64,000 nt of DNA from Phycisphaerae bacterium. GTDB lineage: Bacteria > Planctomycetota > Phycisphaerae > Tepidisphaerales > Tepidisphaeraceae. Every line of letters starts with the position of its first letter. The first letter of the stretch is position 1. Below are positions 17,070 to 26,401 of the stretch, piece after piece. Where the stretch lies: assembly GCA_030448225.1 (NCBI GenBank), contig JAUJNJ010000013.1:13212-77211 (forward strand), given 5' to 3'. The position numbers and the translations under genes were made by a program. The notes under the pieces were generated by a model. It was given only the letters and a program-made list of their open reading frames with translations. It did not search any database and had not been told where the DNA came from.

Positions 17070-17161
17070 ACGCGATTTGCGATCGTCGCGCCCGGAGGTG
17101 CAAACGCGACCGCAGCATGTTTATCCTATTCGTTCTTCGTTCTTCGTTCTTCGTTCCTTCT

Positions 17162-18066
17162 TCACCACTTCCCCAACCCCTCGATGATCGCGTCCGGCCG
17201 GGCGTGGGGCGGCAGGGCCTCGGCATCTTGCCGGGTGGCGACGCCGGTGAGGACGAGGAGCGGCCGTCATGCCGACGCCCTTGGCGCCCGGCGATGTCGC
17301 TCTCGAGGTTGTCGCCGATCAGCACGCACCGCTCGAGGCCGCACGCGCCGAGGCGGCGGCAGAGTTCCCGCGAAGAAGAACTTCTCCGGCTTGCCGCAGA
17401 AGACCGGCGTCGCGCTGGCGTACGCAGCATCGCGGCCATCGCGCCGACGCCGAACTCCAGCCCGCGCGGGCTGGGGTAGACGCGGTCGGCGCAGATGCCG
17501 ACGAGCGCCGCCCTGCGCGCAGCAGGATCATCGCCGCCCGCTGCCGCTCCTCGGTCGCGTAGGCGTTGAGCACCCCGACGATCACCGCGTCGCACGCCTC
17601 GGCCGCGTCGTTCACCCACGTCACCCGCCCGTCGAGCATGTCGTGGACACCCTCTGTCGACAGGTTGAACACGCGGGGAGGGGTGGGGTGGTGGCGTGGT
17701 GGAGTGGTGGGGTGGAGAACCCCGCCTACGCCACCACTCGACCACGCCACCACGCCACCACTCCCCGCCGCAGGCGACCCGAATCGTTCCATCACGTAAT
17801 CGGAGGCGGCGGCGGCGGCGGTGTAGATGTGCTCCCCAACGTCCCGCCCATCCGGGTCAACGTCCACGCCCATCCGCGCCAGTCGGGCGGCGATCCGGCC
17901 GGGGTCGTACGTGCTGTTCGTCAGGCACGCGTACGAGGCGCGCCCCGCGTATGAGCAGTCGGCGGATCAGGTCGGTCGCGCCCCGGCAGCGGGTGCGCCG
18001 CCGGAGTAGATCGTGCCGTCGAGGGTGGAGGAGCACCGCGTCGTATGAGTCGAAGTCGATCGGCAT
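17162..18066 (-). CDS. HAD-IIA (NagD-like) sugar phosphatase with in-frame palindromic insertion
   Basis: Starts MPIDFDSYDAVLL at ATG 18066. After breaks come LDGTIYSGG, GATDLIRRLLIRGARL, YDPGRIAARLARMGVD and ASDYVMERFGSPA. Then an inserted ~30-residue stretch (SGGVVAWSSGGVGGVLHP, TTPPRHHPTPP) encoded by the palindrome at 17675-17767, then RVFNLSTEGVHDMLDGRVTW, VVGVLNAYATEERQRAAMI-type core, CADRVYPSPRGLEFGVGAMA, GKPEKFFFRELCRRLGA, IGDNLESDIAGAKGVGM (motif 3) and EGLGKW stop. NagD-type enzymes dephosphorylate nucleotide or sugar phosphates in the cytoplasm. The nucleophile position reads His-Leu-Asp-Gly-Thr rather than Asp-x-Asp-Gly-Thr, next to a frame break, so a base error is possible. From 17319 to 17873 the frame is unbroken through the element. 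Confidence 0.78.
17675..17767. repeat. Palindromic element inside HAD gene, GGTGGAGTGGT family (copy 1), read in frame
   Basis: Left arm of GGTGG/CGTGGTGGAG units, right arm of ccaccactcgaccacgccacc complements ending in ccactcccc. On the coding strand it is open in all of its length and joined in frame on both sides to HAD sequence. It falls between ERFGSPA and RVFNLSTEG, a loop before the next beta strand. A second copy of the family lies outside genes at 60743-60840. Confidence 0.9.
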
Positions 18067-18111
18067 GGGCGCGGAGTGTAGGGGTAGACGCCGCCGTGGG
18101 GGCGAGGGGGC

Positions 18112-18333
18112 GGGTGGAGGTGGAGGAGGGAGGGAGGATAGGGTAGAGGGTAGAGGTGGAGGGTGGAGGGTAGAGGGTGGAGGGGTAGAGGGTGGAGGGT
18201 GGAGGGTGGAGGGTGGAGGGTCGAGAGTGGAAGGTCGAGGGTGGAGGGTGAGGGAGGGTCGAGGTGGAAGCGTGGCGCTGAAGCGCCTCGCTCGTCTTCC
18301 TCTACCCTCCACCCTGCCCTCTACCTCTATCCT
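18112..18333. repeat. GGAGGGT/GTAGAGG low-complexity array with complementary partner
   Basis: About 20 imperfect heptads (GGTGGAG, GGGTAGA, GGGTCGA) run from 18112 to about 18270 on the plus strand, then tctaccctccaccctgccct and ctacctctatcct form a partial complementary arm to about 18333. This purine/pyrimidine tract could form triplex or hairpin structures. It overlaps the predicted C-terminal codons of the glycosyltransferase at 18302. Confidence 0.85.
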
Positions 18334-19956
18334 CGCATCCAGCACCGGCTCGCCGCCGCGGGCGGACGAGGGTCACGGCGAGGAACGCGACGAGCAGGAG
18401 CCAGGCGGCGGCGAACCCTTGCCACGCGGCGGGCATCGGCAGGAGGCTGTGCCAGTTCGAGAACAGCGGGAACTCGCCCGTCCAGTTCAGGAAGTACGTC
18501 GTCGCCGGAACAGCCCGGCCACCGTGCCGTACGCGGCGGCGAGGCGGGGGCGGACGGCGAACAGCAGCGGCAGCGGGATCACCGTGTACTGCACGCCGAA
18601 GCCCGCCGTCAGCACGAGGAACAGCACGAACGTGACGGCCGCCACCTCGTAGGCGTCCCACCGCGGGCGGAACCGGGCGAGCAGTGCCCAGGCGCCGATC
18701 AGGCCGAAGATCAGGTAGCGCGCGTTGTGGTAGTAGACGTTGATCGGGTGGCGCTCCCAGTCGGCCGGCACGCGCAGCAGGTCGCCCGGCGGGAGCATCA
18801 GCCCGATCATGACGAAGTTCACGCCCCACTTGTCGAGCACCGAGTTGTACGCCAGCACGTTCTGGTAGAACCGCGGCCCCAGCGCCAGCACGAGCGGCAC
18901 GAACGGCGCCACGCCCACGCCCAGCCCGGCCAGGAACCGCACGGCGTCGCCGCGGGTGCGGCACGTCAGCAGCAGGGGCGGGATCAGCAGCACCGGCGTG
19001 ATCTTCACGTTGATCGCCGCCGCCAGCGCGAGCCCGCCCCACCCGAACGCGCGGCGTTCGGCGATGAGGTAGACGCAGGCGAGGCAGAGCATGGCGTAGA
19101 TCGGGTCGGTGTTGCAGTGGTACCCGCTGACGAGGATCGCGCAGAGGCTCCACGACCACGCCGCCACCACGCCCGCCGCCACGGTGGGCCCGCCGCGCGG
19201 CCGCCAGAAGCGCCACAGGATCCACGCGGTCAGCCCGTCGGCGAGGATCGGCGGCAGGCGGAAGACGAAGCTGAACCAGACCGCGCCCGTCTCGGCGGCG
19301 GCATCGCCGTCGGCGGCGGTGTCGGCATTGGTCGAGCCGGCGGTCGCATCGGTCGCGCCGCCGGTGGCTCGCGCGTCAGCGGCGGCGTCGTCCGCGGCGG
19401 GGCCGCCGGCCGTGTCGGCGGGTGCGGCGTCCGACGCCGGGCCGGCGGTCGCACCGCCGTCGGCGGGGTGCGGGCCGGGAGTCGCGGCGCCGGGCTCACG
19501 TGGCGCGCCGGACGCGTCGTTTCCCGCGGGTGCGCCGGGCGAACCCGCGCCGGCGCCCGACGCGGGCGACGCCGCCGCGGGTTGCGTCGCGCTGGCCTCG
19601 GCGCCGATCGCCACGGTCCTCGCGGCGCCGCCGACGAGGCGGTAGGCCGCCCACGACCAGTAGGCGGGGATCGGCGGGTGGTTGAGGTTCGTCTCCAGGC
19701 GGTACGCCTCGATCAGCCCGACCGCGTCGATGCGGACGGCGAACTGGTACCACGTGTACGCGTCGGTCGTCCCCCACGACACCAGCGCCACCGCGACCCG
19801 CGCCAGCCCGCCGATCACGGCCAGCACCAGCAGCGTCCGCGCGTCCCACGCCGGCCGCGACAACGCTGCGTCGTCGCCCGGCGCGGTCGCGGAACGGCCC
19901 GGCCGTGGCGCCCCGCCGCCCGCCTTGCTCGTCTTGGGACGTCCCCCCTTTGCCAT
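18302..19956 (-). CDS. Multi-spanning membrane glycosyltransferase (PMT/DUF2029-like) with long Ala/Gly/Pro insert
   Basis: Start ATG 19956 (MAKGGRPKTSKAGGGAPRPG). A first helix TLLVLAVIGGLARVAVALVS and the extracytoplasmic DAYTWYQFAVRIDAVGL are followed by HPPIPAYWSWAAYRLVGG. Then about 105 residues almost entirely of Ala, Gly, Pro, Asp and Thr (19264-19600), then about eight further helices (VVAAWSWSLCAILVSGYHCN, ALAAAINVKITPVLLIPPLL, YLIFGLIGAWALLARF). The pattern fits GT-C type lipid-linked mannosyl/glucosyltransferases acting on the outer face of the membrane; donor and acceptor unknown. A frame break near 18500 moves the last ~70 residues (TGEFPLFSNWHSLLPMPA, WLLLVAFLAVTLVRPRR) to another frame, ending in the repeat tract. 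Confidence 0.75.
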
Positions 19957-20370
19957 CGTGGACCCGCCTCTCGCGCTCGTGCCTGCCGCGGAATCGATCC
20001 GGCCGCCAACCCTGCCCGTGCCGGTCGAGACGCGGGGGCCGGAGGGGCCGGTCATGTGCCGTCCGATGATGACGTCGACCGGTCGCCGTCTGCGCCTCAG
20101 TGGGCCGACGCGGACATCCGGCACGCTTGCCCGCCACGGCTTGCCAGCGCTCGCGCGCTCGCCCGGCGCGACTCTATCGCATCGAGGCCCGCGCACAAGA
20201 TGGAACGGTAGGGCGGTCGCGGTCAAGGGTCCGAGAGAATTCGCGCGAGGCTTGCCGCGACCCGCCCGTTCGCCCGACAATCCCGCGGCCCGCGAGGGAG
20301 CATCGACGCGACGGCCCGGCGCGTGCGCGCTGGCGGCTACAGAGGGAAACCTCTGGCCCGCGGCCCACGA

Positions 20371-20399
20371 GACGCGGCTCGCGAGCGAGTCGGCTAAAC
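20371..20399 (+). repeat. Short GGCTCGCGAGCGAG-CGGCTAAA repeat
   Basis: gacgcggctcgcgagcgag is palindromic around tcgcga and is followed by tcggctaaac. Nearly identical to 22985-23013. It lies in the 509-base gap (19957-20465) between the divergent glycosyltransferase genes, which otherwise shows no recognisable feature. Confidence 0.7.
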
Positions 20400-20465
20400 G
20401 AGGCGGGCTGCGGCACCAGCGCTTTGCCTCAGATAGACGATCGAATCGGGAAAGGGACGCGCGCT

Positions 20466-22673
20466 TTGGACGAGATCCGCTTCGTGTTCGCGCTGCTGAT
20501 GAACGCCGCCGTGCTCGCGTGCGCGTACGCGTTCGCCCGGCGGTGGGGCGGGGGCGGGCACCTTCAGGCGACGTGCGACGCGCTGCTCGGAGCATACGTC
20601 GTGCAGTACCTCGCCGTCGCGCTGCCGGGCGTGGCCGGCGTGCTCAACCTGTCGACGATGACCACCGTCGCCGCCGCCCTCTGCGCCGCCCTCTGGTTGG
20701 GCGCGCGGCAAGTCGTCACGACGACGACGACGACCGACGGCGCGGACCTTCCGTCCGAGCGACAGTCGGTTCCCACCGTCCCCTCCCCTTTTAGCCGCCG
20801 CCCGAAGGGCCGCGCTGGCGCGTCCGAGGCGACGGGCGGCGCGCGACCTGATTCGCAGGACGCGACAATTCGCCCCATCCGCGCTGATACGTCGCTCCCC
20901 GCGCGCGAGCGCCTCGCGTTCGTCGCCTGCGCGCTCTTCGTCGTCGGTTACGTCGGCGCCTACGGGTGGACCCAGCGCTTCACGCCGCCGCTCTCGACCG
21001 ACCCGCTCGTCTACCACCTGCCGGCCGCGGTGCAGTGGATGCAGACCGGGCGCCTGGGGCTGTTCGACACGTGGTACTGGAACCCCGCCGCCACCTACTC
21101 GCCGGCGACGAGCTCGACGTTCATGGCGTGGCTCGTCGTGCCGCTGCGGAGCGACGTGCTCGTGCGGTACGTGCAGGTCGCGCCGCTGCTGATGATCTTC
21201 CTGCTCGTCGCCCGCCTGGCCCGGCTGCTCGGGTGCGGCTTGGCGGTCGCGGGGCTCGTCGCGGTCGCCGCGGCGCTGTGCCGGCCGTTCTTCAGCCAGG
21301 TATTGTTCGCCAAGGACGACCTGTTCGTCACCGCGTTCTTCGGGGCCGCCGTGGTGGCGCTCGTCGGCGGCAACCCGCGCGACCGGCTCGGGCCCTGGCG
21401 GGCGGGGCTGGCGATGGGGATGGTGCTGTCGAGCAAGTACACGATCCTGCTCGCCTGCCCGCTCTTCCTGTTCCTGGTCGACGCCCCGTTCCGCGCCCGC
21501 TGGCGGGCGCGCGACTGGGCGGTCGCGGCGGGGCTGGCGCTGGCGCTGTCGGTGCCGTGGTACGTCCGCACGACCTGGCTCACCGGCAACCCGCTTTACC
21601 CGGTCGACGTGAAGCTCTTCGGCCGCACGATCTTCGCCGGCATGTTCACCACCGAGCGCGACGCGTCGCTCCGCACCGCCAGCGGCGTGTGGGCGATGCT
21701 ATCGGCGACGTACCACAGCATGCCGCTGGCGCCGCTCGCGGGGTTGGCCGCCGGCTGGATCGGTGGGATCGCCGGCGCCGGCCGGGCGGCATGGCGCGAC
21801 CCGCTGAAGCGCACCTGCCTCGTCGGCGTGCCGCTGACGCTCGTGCTGTTTCGCTTCGCCTCGCCGCACCACGAGGTGCGGTACGTCTTCCCGCTCTTCC
21901 TGCTCCTGTTCGCCACCGCCGGGTGGGCGCTCGAGCGCTGGGTGACGGCGCGGGCGGCCCGCCTCGGCCTCGCCGGGCTGTTCGCGGCCGTGTCGGTTGC
22001 GACGAGCTTCGAGGCGGGCCTCGCGGCGCAGGTCGCGCTGCTGGCGGCGACGGCGGCGGGCGTCGCGATCGCCGGCGTCGCCGGTTGGGCATTCCACGCC
22101 CGCCTCGCCGCCCGCTCGCCCGAGACGGCGACGAGGGTCCTGACGCTCGGCGGCGCGACCGCCGCCCTCGTCGCAGCCTTGGCGTTCTACACCCTGTGGC
22201 CCGACTACCGCGGCACGTACCGCGGCACGCAGGGGTACATCTGGGCCGCCTTCTACCCCGCGCACGTCGACCTCTGGACGCACGCCCGCGACGAGCTGCC
22301 GCCGGACGCCACGATCGCGTTCGCCAACACGTCGTTCGTCTACCCGCTCTACGACTTCGACTTCACCCGCCGGGTCGTCCACGCCCCGGTTCGGCGGGGG
22401 CTGACGCGGTTCCTCGACGTGCCCCGGCTCGGCGAAACGATCCCCGGCGACGACATCGTGATCGCGATGACCGCCACGCAGAACGCCGACGCCGACCGCG
22501 ACACCTGGCTCCGCAACCTCGACGCGCTCGGCGTCGAATACCTCGTCGTCCACAAGTCGGAGTTAGGAACCGACCCGCCTGAACTGCGCATGGCGCGGGC
22601 CGAGCCGGCGCGCTTTCAGGTCGTGTTCGAGACTGGAGACGGCGTGATCTACCGCGTGGCGCGGGGCGGTTGA
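20466..22673 (+). CDS. ArnT/PMT-like integral membrane glycosyltransferase
   Basis: About 735 residues, intact, from TTG 20466 (MDEIRFVFALLMNAAVLACA), preceded by gggaaaggga as a possible Shine-Dalgarno. About 11-12 membrane helices. The luminal motif region STDPLVYHLPAAVQWMQTG, ATYSPATSSTFMAWLVVP and the acidic KDDLFVTAFFGAAVV are typical of GT-C polyprenyl-phosphate-sugar transferases. Later SSKYTILLACPLFLFL, HHEVRYVFPLFLLLFATAGW and a C-terminal soluble part (DELPPDATIAFANTSFVYPL). Likely adds a sugar to a surface glycan; acceptor unknown. A cytoplasmic loop (SVPTVPSPFSRRPKGRAGAS) is encoded by a short repeat at 20788 in frame. Divergent from the other transferase. Confidence 0.8.
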   Translation: MDEIRFVFALLMNAAVLACAYAFARRWGGGGHLQATCDALLGAYVVQYLAVALPGVAGVLNLSTMTTVAAALCAALWLGARQVVTTTTTTDGADLPSERQSVPTVPSPFSRRPKGRAGASEATGGARPDSQDATIRPIRADTSLPARERLAFVACALFVVGYVGAYGWTQRFTPPLSTDPLVYHLPAAVQWMQTGRLGLFDTWYWNPAATYSPATSSTFMAWLVVPLRSDVLVRYVQVAPLLMIFLLVARLARLLGCGLAVAGLVAVAAALCRPFFSQVLFAKDDLFVTAFFGAAVVALVGGNPRDRLGPWRAGLAMGMVLSSKYTILLACPLFLFLVDAPFRARWRARDWAVAAGLALALSVPWYVRTTWLTGNPLYPVDVKLFGRTIFAGMFTTERDASLRTASGVWAMLSATYHSMPLAPLAGLAAGWIGGIAGAGRAAWRDPLKRTCLVGVPLTLVLFRFASPHHEVRYVFPLFLLLFATAGWALERWVTARAARLGLAGLFAAVSVATSFEAGLAAQVALLAATAAGVAIAGVAGWAFHARLAARSPETATRVLTLGGATAALVAALAFYTLWPDYRGTYRGTQGYIWAAFYPAHVDLWTHARDELPPDATIAFANTSFVYPLYDFDFTRRVVHAPVRRGLTRFLDVPRLGETIPGDDIVIAMTATQNADADRDTWLRNLDALGVEYLVVHKSELGTDPPELRMARAEPARFQVVFETGDGVIYRVARGG
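20788..20812 (-). repeat. Short GCGGCTAAA-class repeat inside glycosyltransferase gene
   Basis: ttttagccgccgcccgaagggccgc is the reverse orientation of the GGCCCGAAGGGCC/GGCTAAA repeat. Here it is read in frame, coding PFSRRPKGR in a loop between membrane helices. Confidence 0.7.
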
Positions 22674-22716
22674 AAGACGGTTCACGCGCCTTCCCGAACC
22701 GGTCCCCGGGCTCACC

Positions 22717-22741
22717 TTTTAGCCGCAGGCCCGAAGGGCCC
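22717..22741 (-). repeat. Short GCGGCTAAA-class repeat
   Basis: ttttagccgcaggcccgaagggcc contains the perfect palindrome ggcccgaagggcc apart from its centre. Located 40 bases after the glycosyltransferase stop, on the way to gyrA. Confidence 0.75.
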
Positions 22742-22845
22742 GTTCTCTTCGAACGTAAAGGTGCTCGGAGGTTGTCTCCGACACCGACTTTTGGCGACAG
22801 ACTCGACAGTCCTGAGAGCTACTAACAGTTCTGCTCCGCGGGGAA

Positions 22846-22924
22846 TGTCATCCGCAGCGCAGCGAAGGATCTCGCGCGGTTCTCGCTGGGACTACGAGAG
22901 ATCCTTCGCTGCGCTCAGGATGAC
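22846..22924. repeat. Inverted repeat, GCGAAGGATC family (copy 2)
   Basis: Left arm gtcatccgcagcgcagcg and aaggatct; right arm agatccttcgctgcgc and tcaggatgac. The borders resemble those of 9381-9458, including the outer cgcgggga/gcggtactttta sequences. Located upstream of gyrA. Confidence 0.9.
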
Positions 22925-22984
22925 GACCTGCTGCTCGCGGTACTTTTAGCCGCTCTTCGACCATCTTCGCGGGCAGCGCACCGG

Positions 22985-23013
22985 GACGCGGCTCGCAAGC
23001 GAGCCGGCTAAAA
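22985..23013 (+). repeat. Short GGCTCGCAAGCGAGCC-GGCTAAA repeat
   Basis: gacgcggctcgcaagcgagccggctaaaa: a perfect ggctcgc/gcgagcc stem with aa centre, followed by GGCTAAAA. Same type as 20371. Confidence 0.75.
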
Positions 23014-23141
23014 GGGGGCTGGCGAGAGCATTAGTTTTACGTGCTTCTGAGCCTCGATTGACGTCGTTCGGGCCCACTGTCGTTCGCGCAGGAAAAACCC
23101 CGCAATACCACATGGGAATTGCTCGATTTCAGCACGCTTAG

Positions 23142-23157
23142 CCGATATAATTATCGG
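23142..23157 (+). promoter_or_regulatory. Palindromic -10 region upstream of gyrA
   Basis: CCGATA-TAAT-TATCGG contains TATAAT at 23146-23151 inside a perfect 6+4+6 dyad, about 110 bases before gyrA. No good -35 lies at 17 bases (tcgatt at best). It could be a promoter with an overlapping operator; AT-rich sequence is rare in this window, which makes it stand out. Confidence 0.4.
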
Positions 23158-23259
23158 TCGTGGTTGGAGTACCCGGTCGTTTCGTAAGCCGGGACACTGT
23201 TAGGGCTTAGACGACGTTCCCTCGCCCCGCTCCCGCCCGCTAAACGAGCAAGAATTCAT

Positions 23260-26098
23260 ATGGCAGACAGCACCCCCGGCGCGACGCCGCCCGCACCGCT
23301 CGATCGGATCGAAGATTTGCAGATCGAGCAGGAGTTGCAGGACAACTACCTGACGTACGCGATGAGCACGATCATGGACCGGGCCCTGCCCGACGTCCGC
23401 GACGGGCTCAAGCCGTCGCAGCGCATCCTCGTCGCGATGAAGGACCTGAACCTCGGCCCGCGCGCAAGCACTACAAGTGCGTGCCAAGATCTGCGGCGAC
23501 ACGTCGGGCAACTACCACCCGCACGGCGACCAGATCGTCTACCCGACGCTCGTGCGCCTCGGCCAGCACTGGGCGATGCGCAGCCCGCTCGTCGACCCGC
23601 AGGGGAACTTCGGCTCCACCGACGGCGACCCGCCCGCCGCCAGCCGGTACACCGAGGCCCGGATGACCGGGGTCGCGATGGAACTGCTGTCGGACCTCGA
23701 GTACGACACGGTCGACTACCAGCCGAACTACGACGACCGGCTGATGGAGCCGACCGTCCTGCCGGGCAAGTTCCCAACCTGCTCGTCAACGGCTCGACCG
23801 GCATCGCCGTCGGCATGGCGTGCAACCTGCTGCCGCACAACCTGCGCGAGATCTGCGACGCGATCGTGCGCGTGATCGACGACCCGGCGATCGAGCTGCG
23901 CGACCTGATGGCCGACGTGGTCGACGCCGACGGCAAGGTCGTGCGCTCGGCGTGAAGGGCCCGGACTTCCCGACGGCCGGCATCATCTGCGGCCGCGACG
24001 GGATCGTCGAGGGGTACAAGAGCGGCCGCGGGCGCGTCACGCTGCGGGCGCGGATCGCGGTCGAGGAGCAGAAGGGGCCAAGCCGATCATCGTGATCAGC
24101 GAGATCCCCTACAACGTGATCCGCAAGAACATCGTCGAGAGCATCGCGTCGGCGGTGAAGAACGACCTGATCCGCGACATCAGCGACGTGAACGACCACA
24201 GCGGCCGGCAGCACGCCTGCCGGATCGTGATCGACCTGAAGCGCGACGCCGACCCGAACGTGATCATCAACCAGCTCTACAAGTACACGCCGTGCGAGGT
24301 CACGGTGAGCATGATCAACATCGCGGCGGTGAACCGCCAGCCGCGGACGATGGGGCTGAAGGAGCTGATCCAGCACTACGTCGCGCACCGCAAGGAGGTC
24401 ATCACCCGCCGCACGCGGTTCCTGCTGCGCAGCGCGCAGCGCGCGCACATCCTGGAAGGGCAGATCTTCGCGGTCTGCGACATCGACGAGGTCGTGCGGA
24501 TGATCCGCACGAGCAAGACGGCGAGGAGGCGATGGAGAAGCTCCGCGCCCGCGCGTTCCGCATCGCGCTTCCCCGACCACCCGTACGCCCCGCAGATCCC
24601 CAAGGTGCTGCTCGACCGCTCGGCCGACCGGGCGGTGCACCTCACGCACGTGCAGGCCGAGGCGATCGCGGCGGCTGCGGCTGATCCAGCTCGTCGGGCT
24701 GGAGATCGAGCAGCTCGTCAACAACTACCGCCAGCTCATCGAGGAGATCGAGGGGTACGAGGCGATCCTCCGCGACGAGAAGCTCGTGATGGACATCATC
24801 GTCACCGACGTCCTGGAGATGAAGGAGAAGTACGGCGACGACCGCCGCACCGAGATCCAGGGCGCGCGGGCGACATGAACCTCGAGGACCTCATCGCCCG
24901 CGAGGACGTGGTCGTCACCGTCAGCCACGAGGGGTACATCAAGCGGCTGCCGGTCGACACGTACCGCTCGCAGACGCGCGGCGGGCGCGGGATCAAGGGG
25001 GCGAGACGCGCGACGGCGACTTCGTGCAGCACCTGTTCGTCGCCAACACGCACGACTACCTGTTGCCGTTCTTCACGAACCAGGGCCGCGTGTACGAGCG
25101 CCGCGTGTTCGACGTGCCGCAGGGCTCGCGCACGAGCATGGGCCGCAGCATCGCGCAGCTGCTGAGCTTCCAGAAGGACGAGAAGATCGCCAACGTGCTG
25201 GCGATCGCCGACTTCGAGCCGCGCCGAACAGTTCCTGATGTTCGCGACGCGCCTCGGCGTCGTGAAGAAGACCGCGCTGGAGCGCGTACGGCAACATCCG
25301 CCAGAACGGGATCATCGCGATCGGCCTCGAGGCCGGCGACACGCTGATCTCGGTCGAGCTGACCAACGGCAACGACGAGATTCGCTCGGCACGAGGCAGG
25401 GCATGGCGATCCGCTTCAAGGAGACCGACGTGCTGGGCGATGGGCCGCCCGGCCGGCGGCGTGAAGGGGATCGAGCTGGCCGAGACCGCGGCCCGAGGAC
25501 AAGAGCCCCGGCCGACGAGGTCGTGAGCATGATCGTCGTCCCGACCGGCGCGCTGCGTCGGCCACCGGCGGCGCCGACAACAGCACGACGCTCATGAGCC
25601 CCGCGTGCATGGTGCTGACCGCGTGCGTCAACGGCTTCGGCAAGCGGACGGCCGTCGACGAGTACCGCCTGATCAAGCGCGGCGGCAAGGGCGTGATCAA
25701 CATCAAGACGACCGACCGCAACGGCAACGTCGTCGGGATGGTCGCGGTCTGCGACGACGACGAGCTGATGCTGATCACGGAGAAGGGATCCTGATCCGCA
25801 CCCGAGTTAGCGAGATCCGCGAGACCGCCGCAACGCCGCGGGCGTGAAGCTGATCCGCGTGGACGACGGCGACCGCCTCGTCGCGATGGCCAAGATCGAC
25901 GCCGACGACACCCCGGTCGAAGCCGCCGCCGCCGCCGCCGCGACGGCGGGCGTGGGCGTTGACGTCGGCGAAGGCGCGGACATTGCCGCGCCGAGACGGT
26001 GGCCGACCACAACGGACGCCGACGGCGACGTCGACCAACGGCGACGGGTCGGGCGAACCCCGGCATCCACCAACGGCGACGGGAATGGGGACGCGTAA
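23260..26098 (+). CDS. gyrA: DNA gyrase subunit A, frame-broken
   Basis: Breaks and rejoins DNA to introduce negative supercoils together with GyrB. Start ATG 23260; [40 protein letters not shown], then [20 protein letters not shown], the catalytic Tyr in [50 protein letters not shown], coiled-coil and C-gate ([20 protein letters not shown]), and beta-pinwheel segments ([13 protein letters not shown] as a GyrA-box-like motif, [19 protein letters not shown]). The acidic/Gly/Asn tail ends at 26098. At least ten one-base frame breaks (about 23465, 23490, 23775, 23945, 24080, 24530, 24680, 24870, 25005, 25235, 25385, 25790) lie at short G/C runs; since gyrA is essential these are almost certainly sequence errors. 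No gyrB in view. Confidence 0.93.
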
Positions 26099-26260
26099 CC
26101 GCAACGTCGGTAGTTCTTCAGAGAAGGCAGAGAGCGAGATGAGCCGCTCGTCAGCTTCGCAGTGAGGGGTCAACCCTCTGTCTGCGGAACTGGCGAGCGG
26201 CTTACTTTTTGCGGTCGCGTGCCGCCAACGTCTGGAGCACGTCTACTCCACGTGTCGCGT

Positions 26261-26362
26261 GTCATCCCGAGGGGAGCGGTAGCGACTCGAGGGATCTCGG
26301 GTCGGAAGGGGACGCATCTCTCCGCTCCGAGATGGGTCGTCGCTGTCGCTCCTCGGGATGAC
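26261..26362. repeat. Inverted repeat, GTCATCCCGAGG family
   Basis: Left arm gtcatcccgaggggagcg and gtagcgac; right arm gtcgctgtcgctcctcggg ending atgac. Inner segments agggatctcggg/gagatgggtc are also partly complementary. Outer GTCAT...ATGAC is shared with the GCGAAGGATC elements, so it may be a third, diverged member. Located between convergent gyrA and the Uma2 gene, where it could terminate both. Confidence 0.88.
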
Positions 26363-26401
26363 AGCGTCCCATCCAAACGCTACGCCTGAGGTTGGACTTG
26401 C

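Noticed and set aside
18112..18333. CRISPR or tandem protein-coding array
   Set aside because: The heptads are contiguous without spacers and no cas genes are present; it is simple low-complexity sequence.
23260..26098. gyrA as a pseudogene
   Set aside because: All domains and the catalytic Tyr are kept across more than ten frame changes at G/C runs, which is not how a decaying gene looks; sequencing error is far more likely.
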